From Candidatus Rokuibacteriota bacterium (GTDB lineage: Bacteria > Methylomirabilota > Methylomirabilia > Rokubacteriales > JACPHL01), in NCBI GenBank assembly GCA_016188625.1, contig JACPHL010000008.1, positions 22,117 through 33,202 on the forward strand: a stretch of DNA of 11,086 nucleotides, given 5' to 3'. Position numbers and translations under genes: made by a program. Shown here in pieces: positions 1 to 5,326 of this stretch (position 1 is its first letter; the number at the start of each line of letters is the position of its first letter). A model generated the notes under the pieces. It saw only the letters and a list, made by a program, of their open reading frames with translations. It was not told the origin of the DNA and searched no databases.

Positions 1-128
1 CCCCGACATGTCCCGACGCCAGCGACCCGAAGAGGATCGCCTTGGTCACGCCGAGGCGCGGCAGCTCGGCGAGGATCCGCCGGAGCTCCGCCTCGAGCCG
101 GGCTCGCCGTCGCTCCCCCCCCGCCCAT
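1..128 (-). CDS. Minimal nucleotidyltransferase (MNT/pol-beta fold), 5' part only
   Basis: The first 42 codons of a gene that leaves the window at its left edge. From the ATG at 128-126 the protein has a basic, Leu-rich amphipathic helix (residues about 5-22) and then a beta strand leading into ILFGSLASG at residues 31-39. This is the LFGSxxxG nucleotide-binding turn of minimal nucleotidyltransferases. The Asp-x-Asp metal motif would come next but lies outside. The start is the only one possible, because an in-frame TGA lies four codons upstream. In this family such short proteins often pair with a HEPN protein as MNT-HEPN toxin-antitoxin modules, in which the MNT protein adenylylates the toxin; others are stand-alone. 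The partner, if any, would lie beyond the edge. Family call is fairly sure; the antitoxin role is inference. Confidence 0.72.
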   Translation of the reverse strand, partial: MGGGGATASPARGGAPADPRRAAAPRRDQGDPLRVAGVGTCR

Positions 129-132
129 CTCA

Positions 133-150
133 CCATGGTTTCAGCCATGG
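133..150. promoter_or_regulatory. Palindrome at predicted transcription start of the nucleotidyltransferase gene (candidate operator)
   Basis: Two CCATGG hexamers, at 133-138 and 145-150, flank a 6-base spacer and form a perfect 18-base inverted repeat with a short loop. It covers the transcription start expected from the promoter at 155-183 and ends 4 bases before the ATG. It could be an operator for self-repression or an RNA hairpin near the ribosome site. No clear Shine-Dalgarno is seen apart from a weak GGTGAG touching the start codon. Its role is inferred from position only. Confidence 0.4.
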
Positions 151-154
151 AGCC

Positions 155-183
155 ACTCTAATACCGGAGGACGGAAACGTCAA
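155..183 (-). promoter_or_regulatory. Sigma70-like promoter for the nucleotidyltransferase gene
   Basis: On the minus strand, TTGACG (183-178, 5 of 6 to consensus) is followed after exactly 17 bases by TAGAGT (160-155, 4 of 6). Transcription would start near 148, about 20 bases before the ATG at 128. It lies between the end of the ABC operon and the gene, so the gene is probably transcribed separately from the transporter. Confidence 0.5.
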
Positions 184-192
184 AGAAGGCCC

Positions 193-220
193 CGGGACTG
201 GTCCCGCTGGCGGCCGCCAG
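193..220 (-). terminator. Two adjacent hairpins after the ABC operon (possible terminator)
   Basis: The stretch holds CGGGAC/GTCCCG (193-206) next to a perfect 14-base palindrome, CTGGCGGCCGCCAG (207-220). Both lie just past the stop codon of the last permease gene. On the minus strand the first is followed only by a short pyrimidine run with TTCTTT, not a real T-tract, so intrinsic termination is possible but unproven. Confidence 0.3.
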
Positions 221-236
221 AGAGATCCAGGGCCCC

Positions 237-983
237 TCAGCCGCGCCAGCGGCCCAGCCGGCGGTTCAGCACCTCGAGCCCCACCACGATCCCGATCGAG
301 AGCGCCGAGACGAGCGCCGTCGCCGCGAAGAGCTCGGCCGCCTGGAAGGCGTTGGCCAGCCCCGAGAGCAGGTGCCCCATCCCCCGGACCCCCGCGAACA
401 TCTCCACGAGCAGGACCCCGAGCAGGCAGAAGATGATCCCCAGGCGCATCCCGGCCAGCACCGACGGCAGCACCGCGGGGAGGATGACCTTCCGGTAGAC
501 CTGCCAGGTCGTCGCCCCCATGGAGCGGGCGACCAGGATCGGCGTCCGGTCCACGTCCCGGACCCCGCCGATCACCAGCAGCGCGATGGGGAAGAAGCCG
601 TGGAGGGTCGCGTAGACGACCGCCGGGGTCACGCCGATCCCGAAGATGAGGACGATCCAGGGGAGGAGCAGGATCTTCGGGATCGCGTAGCCGGCGACCA
701 GGTACGGGTTGACGACGTCGTAGAGGTGGCGGAGCGAGCCGACGACGATCCCGCACCCGACGCCGAGGCCGACGGCGAGCCCGTAGGCCAGGAGCGTCTT
801 CGCCAGCGTCTCCCAGAAGAGGCGGAGCGCCTCCGGCCCGATTCCCAGGAAGGCCGCCGCCACGGCGCTCGGCGCGGGGACGAAGAGCGGATCGGCAAGC
901 CCGGCCCGGACCGCCCCCTCCCAGGCCGCCAGGAGCAGGGCGAGCGACAGGGCCTGCGCCCCGACGGTCCTCAGGCGCTCCAC
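237..983 (-). CDS. ABC transporter permease, SsuC/TauC type (second permease)
   Basis: Inner-membrane channel subunit of an importer of the nitrate/sulfonate/taurine class. The 248-residue protein has about six hydrophobic segments. It carries the binding-protein-dependent permease loop at residues 152-183 (ARSMGA, then LPA and GMRLG), which docks on the ATPase. The start is GTG at 983, with GGAG six bases upstream; it lies inside the end of the preceding permease gene (13-base overlap), so the two are translationally coupled. It is the last gene of the ATPase-permease-permease operon. It aligns without gaps with its neighbour, so the pair probably forms a heterodimeric channel. Substrate cannot be told: this superfamily moves taurine, alkylsulfonates, nitrate, pyrimidines and other small organics. 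Confidence 0.9.
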   Translation of the reverse strand: MERLRTVGAQALSLALLLAAWEGAVRAGLADPLFVPAPSAVAAAFLGIGPEALRLFWETLAKTLLAYGLAVGLGVGCGIVVGSLRHLYDVVNPYLVAGYAIPKILLLPWIVLIFGIGVTPAVVYATLHGFFPIALLVIGGVRDVDRTPILVARSMGATTWQVYRKVILPAVLPSVLAGMRLGIIFCLLGVLLVEMFAGVRGMGHLLSGLANAFQAAELFAATALVSALSIGIVVGLEVLNRRLGRWRG

Positions 984-1717
984 CGCCGGCTCCGCGCCTC
1001 CACGGCCGCCGCCAGGCCGTCGAGCGCCATGACCAGGGCCAGGATGATGACCACCAGGGCCACGTACTCGGGCGTCCGGAGGAGGCCGTAGGCGTAGTTG
1101 ATGAGGTAGCCGAGCCCGGCCTTCGAGCCCAGGACCTCCCCCACGATCACCCCCACCACGGTCAGCGCCAGCCCGGCGCGGAGGCCCGAGATCAGGGTGG
1201 CGCTCATGGCGGGGAGGACCACCTTGACGAAGAGCGTCCGCGGCCGGGCCCCCATGGAGACCGCCACGGTGAGGAGGTGGCGGTCCACCTGCCGGATCCC
1301 CGCCAGGACCGCGAGGACCACGGGGAAGAAGCCGAGGAGGAACCCGAAGGCGACCTTCGAGGAGGGGCCGAGCCCGAAGAAGAGCATCAGCGATGGGTAC
1401 CAGACCACGCTCGGGACCGCGTAGAGGGCGGCGAGGATCGGCTCGTAGACCGCCCCCAGGCGCGCCCGGAGCCCGAGGAGGAAGCCGAGCCCGAGCCCGG
1501 TCGAGACAGCCAGGAGGTAGGCGAGGAGGATCTCCCTGACGGTCAGCGCCAGGTGCTCGGGGAACTCGGGCCAGGCCTCGAGGCCGAGGATCCGGCCGAG
1601 GGCCGGGAGGACCGCGGAGGGGGGGACGTAGAGGAGCGGGTTCAGCTGGCGCGCACCGACCTCCCAGCCGAGGAGGAGGAGGGCGAGGAGCCCGGCGCGC
1701 CAGGCCAGGACCCTCAC
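971..1717 (-). CDS. ABC transporter permease, SsuC/TauC type (first permease)
   Basis: First membrane subunit of the importer, 248 residues. Starts at GTG (1717), which overlaps the ATPase stop as GTGA, with GGAG eight bases upstream. The reading frame stays open upstream to 1963, but that part lies inside the ATPase gene and reads as Pro/Arg/Gly-rich shadow sequence, so it was excluded. An N-terminal hydrophobic helix (about 6-18) is followed by the periplasmic stretch LLYVPPSAV and five further membrane segments. The ATPase-coupling loop is at 152-183 (AVSMGA, VVLPA, GLRAGL). Key positions (VDR 144-146, SMGA 154-157, LPA 168-170, E194) have the same numbering in the downstream permease. Family certain; substrate unknown. 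Confidence 0.9.
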   Translation of the reverse strand: MRVLAWRAGLLALLLLGWEVGARQLNPLLYVPPSAVLPALGRILGLEAWPEFPEHLALTVREILLAYLLAVSTGLGLGFLLGLRARLGAVYEPILAALYAVPSVVWYPSLMLFFGLGPSSKVAFGFLLGFFPVVLAVLAGIRQVDRHLLTVAVSMGARPRTLFVKVVLPAMSATLISGLRAGLALTVVGVIVGEVLGSKAGLGYLINYAYGLLRTPEYVALVVIILALVMALDGLAAAVEARSRRWSA

Positions 1718-2493
1718 AGCCCCGACTCCATCGCCCGGAGCGACTCCTCCCGGATCTGACCCCAGAGGGCCGCGCGGAGGGCCGTGGCCTCCGGCGCGGT
1801 CGGGTCGCGGGGGTAGGGGAGCGGGACCTCGTAGACCGCCTTGATCCGGCCGGGGCGGGAGGTCATCACCACGATCCGCTGGGAGAGGAGGATCGCCTCC
1901 TGGAGGCTGTGGGTGACGAAGACGATGGTCTTCCGCGTCTGGCGGACGACCCCGAGGAGCCACTCCCCCATGAGGAGCCGGGTCTGCTCGTCCAGGGCCC
2001 CGAACGGCTCGTCCATCAGGAGGATCTCGGAGTCGAGGGCGAGGGCGCGGGCGATGGCGACCCGCTGCTTCATCCCGCCCGAGAGCTCGCGCGGGTACTT
2101 GGCCTCGAACCCCTTGAGCCCGAGCGGCTCGAGGAGGCCGAGGGCGATCCCCCGCCGCCGCCCCGGCGGGCTCCCCTGGAGCTCGAGCCCGAACTCGACG
2201 TTCTCGAGCGCGGTGCGCCAGGGGAAGAGACCCGGGTCCTGGAAGACCATGGCGATCTTCCGCGGGTCGGGGCCGTCGGAGGGGACGCCGCCGATGAGGA
2301 CGGTGCCCCGGTCGGGGCGGAGCATCCCGCCCATGATCGAAAGCAGCGTGGACTTCCCGCAGCCGGAGGGGCCGAGGAGGGTGAGGATCTCGTTCCGCTG
2401 GACCTCGAGGTCGATCCCGGTCAGGGCGTGGACCGGGCCGCTGGCGGTGTGGTAGCTCTTGGCGAGATCACGGACCTCGATGTGCGCGCTCAA
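1714..2493 (-). CDS. ABC transporter ATP-binding protein, SsuB/TauB type
   Basis: Cytoplasmic ATPase that powers the importer, 259 residues, normal for the family. Visible motifs in order: Walker A GPSGCGKST (41-49), Q-loop VFQDPGLFPW with Q85, ABC signature LSGGMKQR (137-144), Walker B ILLMDEP with D161 and E162, D-loop ALD (166-168), and switch His195 in VTHS. The start is TTG at 2493: the frame opens only 16 codons upstream at a TAA, with no ATG or GTG between, and the family's N-terminus begins right after it. The ribosome site is weak. It is the first gene of the operon, about 38 bases from the predicted transcription start. No periplasmic binding protein is encoded next to it, so that subunit must come from elsewhere. 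Confidence 0.94.
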   Translation of the reverse strand: MSAHIEVRDLAKSYHTASGPVHALTGIDLEVQRNEILTLLGPSGCGKSTLLSIMGGMLRPDRGTVLIGGVPSDGPDPRKIAMVFQDPGLFPWRTALENVEFGLELQGSPPGRRRGIALGLLEPLGLKGFEAKYPRELSGGMKQRVAIARALALDSEILLMDEPFGALDEQTRLLMGEWLLGVVRQTRKTIVFVTHSLQEAILLSQRIVVMTSRPGRIKAVYEVPLPYPRDPTAPEATALRAALWGQIREESLRAMESGL

Positions 2494-2537
2494 GGTCTCG
2501 TCCGGGAAGGCGAGGCTACGGCGTCCAGCCCTGGCGC

Positions 2538-2546
2538 ATTATAGCA
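2538..2546 (-). promoter_or_regulatory. Extended -10 promoter of the ABC operon
   Basis: On the minus strand TGCTATAAT (2546-2538) is a perfect extended -10 element (TGn plus TATAAT). Nothing near 17 bases upstream resembles TTGACA, as is usual for extended -10 promoters. Transcription would begin near 2531 and give a leader of about 38 bases before the TTG start. It is divergent from the plus-strand promoter at 2556-2584, and the two upstream regions overlap. Confidence 0.55.
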
Positions 2547-2555
2547 CGCAACCTC

Positions 2556-2584
2556 TTGACAGGGATCTTCACCGGGCTTAGATT
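2556..2584 (+). promoter_or_regulatory. Sigma70-like promoter for the lipoprotein gene
   Basis: Perfect TTGACA (2556-2561), 17-base spacer, then TAGATT (2579-2584, 4 of 6 to consensus). Transcription would start near 2591, leaving a leader of about 200 bases before the ATG at 2792. That leader has no convincing gene. A small GCCGC/GCGGC stem-loop at 2656-2671 is the only structure I see, and no riboswitch class is recognised. Confidence 0.5.
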
Positions 2585-2791
2585 CTAGTCGTGCATTACA
2601 CGCCTCCAGCGTTTCGTCTCCCCGGTCGCGGCGTGTTCTGACTGCGGCCGTGGCAGCCGCTAGGTGGCGGCCTTGGCGTCCTTCAGGCCCTCCGGTCTCG
2701 TGCTCCTCCCGCCCCTCGGTGCCCGCATCGCTCGCTCTTCACTCAGCAACGAACATTAACCCGTAGTCCTGTGCGGGGAGGACCCCTGTCG

Positions 2792-3382
2792 ATGAGTCAA
2801 TCTCGTGTCCGGGTGATCGTGTCCGTGCTGGTCGTGGTGGCCCTGGCGAGCTTTGGGTGCGCCTCGCCCCCCGAGGCGGAGAAGAAGGCCGCCGAGGCGG
2901 CGGTGAGCGCGGCCAGGGCGGCCGGCGCCGAACAGTACGCCTCGGGCGAGCTGGCCGCGGCGACGGGCGCCCTGAAGGCGGCGGAAGGCCAGATGCAGGC
3001 GAAGAAGTACCAAGACGCCAAGGCGGCCTATCTCAAGGTCAAGGGGCTCGCCGACAAGGCCGCCGGAGCGGTCCCGGCCGCCAAGGCCGCCATTGCCTCC
3101 CAGGTGGGGGCGCAGCTCGCCGAGCTCGAGAAGCGGTGGCGGGAGCTGGACGGGAAGGTCAAGGAGGCCGCCAAAAGACTCAAGGCCGAGCAGAAACAGG
3201 CGTGGGAGGCTGATGCCAAGGGCGCGGCCGAGGCGCTCCAGGCGGCCAAGTCGGCCGTCTCGGCCGACCCCCTCGCGGCGAAGGCTCGCCTGACGACCAT
3301 CACGGCGGCCCTCGACAAGTGGGAGGCCGAGCTGAAGGCCCTCCCCGCGCCCGCCAAGGTCGCCAAGAAGGCCAAGAAGTAG
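2792..3382 (+). CDS. Ala/Lys-rich lipoprotein with DUF4398-like domain
   Basis: Envelope lipoprotein of 196 residues. Signal peptide: basic start (SQSRVRV), hydrophobic core at residues 7-19, then SFG before Cys23, which fits the PROSITE lipobox pattern although Phe at -2 is not typical. The mature part is a long Ala/Lys/Glu-rich helix. Residues about 35-85 (ARAAGAEQYASGELAAA and a KKYQDAKAAY repeat) match the style of DUF4398 proteins, found in periplasmic or outer-membrane lipoproteins, sometimes beside OmpA domains. Residues 105-185 continue as likely coiled coil, ending in a Lys-rich tail (AKKAKK). The ATG at 2792 was chosen because GGGGAGG lies about ten bases upstream and the signal peptide begins there; a GTG at 2771 is in frame but would overlap the ribosome site. 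Exact function is unknown. Confidence 0.85.
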   Translation: MSQSRVRVIVSVLVVVALASFGCASPPEAEKKAAEAAVSAARAAGAEQYASGELAAATGALKAAEGQMQAKKYQDAKAAYLKVKGLADKAAGAVPAAKAAIASQVGAQLAELEKRWRELDGKVKEAAKRLKAEQKQAWEADAKGAAEALQAAKSAVSADPLAAKARLTTITAALDKWEAELKALPAPAKVAKKAKK

Positions 3383-3392
3383 GTCGATCCCG

Positions 3393-3695
3393 ATGCGTTT
3401 CTTCCTGCCCGTCACCCTCCTGCTCGGGCTCCTCTCCCTGGCCCAGGTCCACCACGGCGTGGCCGTCGCCGGCGGGATCTGGCAGGCGTTTCCGTCGTGG
3501 GACGCCCCCGAGACCCACGCCTGGGAAGCGGCCGCGGGCCTGACGGCCCCGCAGACCGACCCGACCCGCGAGGCGTCCGAGCAGGCGCTCGCGGTCGGTC
3601 GTCCCCTCGGGCGCCTCCCCCTCTGGGAGGAGCCGGGCCCCCTCGAGAGCCTCGCCCTCTCCTCCCGCCTCACCCGATCCCCTCCCCGCCCGTAG
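3393..3695 (+). CDS. Possible small secreted protein, unknown function
   Basis: A 100-residue frame starting 10 bases after the lipoprotein stop. The N-terminus looks like a Sec signal peptide: MRFFLPVTLLLGLLSLAQ, with likely cleavage after a VAVA around residue 26. The rest is Pro/Glu/Ala-rich with tryptophans (WQAFPSWDAP, HAWEAA) and no family that I recognise. Support is the signal-like start and the operon-like spacing. Against it are a poor ribosome site and overlap with frames in a GC-rich stretch, so it could be a chance frame. Confidence 0.4.
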   Translation: MRFFLPVTLLLGLLSLAQVHHGVAVAGGIWQAFPSWDAPETHAWEAAAGLTAPQTDPTREASEQALAVGRPLGRLPLWEEPGPLESLALSSRLTRSPPRP

Positions 3696-3797
3696 TCCTC
3701 GCGCACCTCCCGTTCTGAGCCGTTCGGCGGGCAGCACACGCCGTAGCCAGGGGCTCATGCGAAAGGCCTTGATCGCGGTATGCGGAGGGGATTGCTC

Positions 3798-3893
3798 ATG
3801 CAGTTGGGATTTGGGGATCGGATCACCGGGTGCGGCGCCCTTGTCGGGCTTCGCGGCCGCGGGGCGCGCGTGATCGAGGGGGTCCGGACATGA
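3798..3893 (+). CDS. 31-residue frame coupled to dctM (leader peptide or dctQ remnant)
   Basis: ATG at 3798 has a strong ribosome site (GGAGGGG, seven bases upstream). The frame ends in TGA overlapping the dctM start as ATGA, the usual dctQ-dctM junction. The peptide begins MQLGFGDRITGCGALVGL and ends RGRGARVIEGVRT. The first part looks like the start of a first membrane helix of a small TRAP (DctQ) or TctB-type subunit, and the last part like a basic C-terminal tail. One reading is an internally deleted dctQ; another is a leader that couples translation. Too short for a firm call. Confidence 0.35.
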   Translation: MQLGFGDRITGCGALVGLRGRGARVIEGVRT

Positions 3894-5242
3894 CTGACCC
3901 GCAAGTGGCCCTGATGATGATAGGGTTGCTGGTCTTCTTCATCATGCTGGGCTTCCCGGTGGCGTTCACCCTGATGGCGATGGGCGTGGGTTTCGGCTAC
4001 TACGCCTTCGCCACACCCGGCCAGCTGAACCACATCTTCGCCAATCGGATCTTCGACCTGCTGGTCAACCAGACGTATTCGGTGATGGTGAACGACGTGC
4101 TGGTGGCAGTGCCGTTGTTCCTGTTCATGGGTTACGGGGTGGAACGCACCAACCTCATCGGCCGGCTGTTCGAGACGCTGCAGATTCTCACGAGGCGGGT
4201 GCCCGGCGCCATGGCGGTGGCGGCGCTCGCCACCTGCGCGCTGTTCGCCACCGCCACCGGGATCGTCGGCGCGGTGGTCACGCTGATGGGGCTGCTGGCA
4301 CTGCCGGCGATGCTGAGGGCGCAGTACGACACCCGGTTGTCATCGGGGGTGATCTGCGCCGACGGCTGCCTCGGCATCCTGATACCGCCGAGCGTGATGC
4401 TGATCGTGTATGCGGCCGCGTCGGGAATATCGGCGGTACGACTTTACGCGGGGGCCATGGTGCCCGGCTTCCTGCTGGCGGGACTCTATATCGCCTACGT
4501 GATGATTCGGGTCATCCTGCGGCCCAGCCTGGCGCCCAGGCCCCCCGAGGCCGAGCCGATCCCGTTCGGCCAGCTCATGTCCATGGTGGCGACCTCGGTG
4601 TTCCCGCTCTCGATCCTGATCCTGGCGGTGCTCGGCGCGATCGTGTTCGGGCTGGCGACTCCGACTGAGGCCGCCGCGATAGGGGGGCTCGGCGGGCTCA
4701 TGCTGGCGATCGGGTATCGCGCGCTCAAATGGGAGACCCTGACCGAGTCCGTGTTCTTGACCGTGCGGGCGTCCGCCATGGTGTGCTGGCTGTTCGTCGG
4801 TTCCGCGACCTTCGCATCCGTGTTCTCCTATCTTGGCGGGCAGGCGGTGATCAAGGAGTGGGTGCTCACGTTGGACATGTCCCCCATCCAGTTCTTGATC
4901 CTCGTCCAGTTCATCATCTTCCTGCTCGGTTGGCCGCTGGAGTGGACCGAGATCATCATCATCTTTATCCCCATCTTCCTGCCGCTGTTGCCGCACTTCG
5001 GCATCGATCCCTTGCTGTTCGGCATTCTCGTGGCGCTGAACCTGCAGACGTCATTCCTGTCGCCTCCAGTCGCGATGGCCGCATTCTACCTGAAGGGGGT
5101 GGCGCCGCCCGGCGTACAGCTCACGGACATCTTCCGAGGCTGTCTACCCTTCATGTGGATCGTCATTTTTTCCATCGTGCTGGTCTACGTGATGCCGCAG
5201 CTCGCGCTGTGGCTGCCGGACACGCTCTATGGGGCGAGATGA
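3890..5242 (+). CDS. dctM: TRAP transporter large permease subunit (DctM family)
   Basis: Large inner-membrane subunit of a tripartite ATP-independent periplasmic transporter, normally a sodium-coupled importer of carboxylates or related acids. The 450 residues are almost wholly hydrophobic with about 12 segments. Family landmarks are the TATGIVGAVVTLMGLLALPAML stretch region (residues about 120-140), the SGVICADGCLGILIPPSVMLI region (about 152-172), FGLATPTEAAAIG mid-protein, and LNLQTSFLSPPVAMAAFYLKG near the C-terminus. The start at 3890 was chosen over an in-frame upstream one at 3830 because GAGGGGG lies seven bases before it and the family begins here. The expected partners DctP (binding protein) and DctQ (small subunit) are absent. 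Codon choice is less GC-biased than in all neighbours (ATA, TTG, TAT and ACT appear), which suggests transfer. Substrate unknown. Confidence 0.93.
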   Translation: MTDPQVALMMIGLLVFFIMLGFPVAFTLMAMGVGFGYYAFATPGQLNHIFANRIFDLLVNQTYSVMVNDVLVAVPLFLFMGYGVERTNLIGRLFETLQILTRRVPGAMAVAALATCALFATATGIVGAVVTLMGLLALPAMLRAQYDTRLSSGVICADGCLGILIPPSVMLIVYAAASGISAVRLYAGAMVPGFLLAGLYIAYVMIRVILRPSLAPRPPEAEPIPFGQLMSMVATSVFPLSILILAVLGAIVFGLATPTEAAAIGGLGGLMLAIGYRALKWETLTESVFLTVRASAMVCWLFVGSATFASVFSYLGGQAVIKEWVLTLDMSPIQFLILVQFIIFLLGWPLEWTEIIIIFIPIFLPLLPHFGIDPLLFGILVALNLQTSFLSPPVAMAAFYLKGVAPPGVQLTDIFRGCLPFMWIVIFSIVLVYVMPQLALWLPDTLYGAR

Positions 5243-5262
5243 CGTGGCGCCCGACCAACTCC

Positions 5263-5295
5263 GATCCCGTCACGGCCGCGGAGACCGTGAGGATC
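5263..5295. terminator. Bulged hairpin between convergent dctM and RND genes
   Basis: GATCC (5263-5267) plus TCACGG (5270-5275) pairs with CCGTGAGGATC (5285-5295): an 11-base-pair stem with a two-base CG bulge and a nine-base loop. It lies 20 bases after the dctM stop and 31 bases beyond the RND stop (5327), where a shared terminator is expected. There is no T-tract on either strand, so it may instead act as a 3'-end stabiliser. Confidence 0.4.
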
Positions 5296-5326
5296 GCACC
5301 GAGGAGGGGGCAGGCTGCGCCCTCCG

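Noticed and set aside
1718-1963. Upstream extension of the first permease to 1963
   Set aside because: It lies within the ATPase gene and is Pro/Arg/Gly-rich; a GTG with GGAG and a GTGA overlap at 1717 is a better start.
2656-2671. Stem-loop in the lipoprotein leader as a riboswitch
   Set aside because: Only one short GC stem is visible, with no known aptamer core.
3725-3743. CGGCG/CGCCG stem-loop after the possible secreted protein as a terminator
   Set aside because: A 5-base stem with a 9-base loop and no T-run is expected by chance in such GC-rich DNA.
3757-3873. 38-codon plus-strand frame starting at ATG 3757
   Set aside because: No ribosome site, odd Cys/Ser content and no coupling to dctM; the frame from 3798 is better supported.
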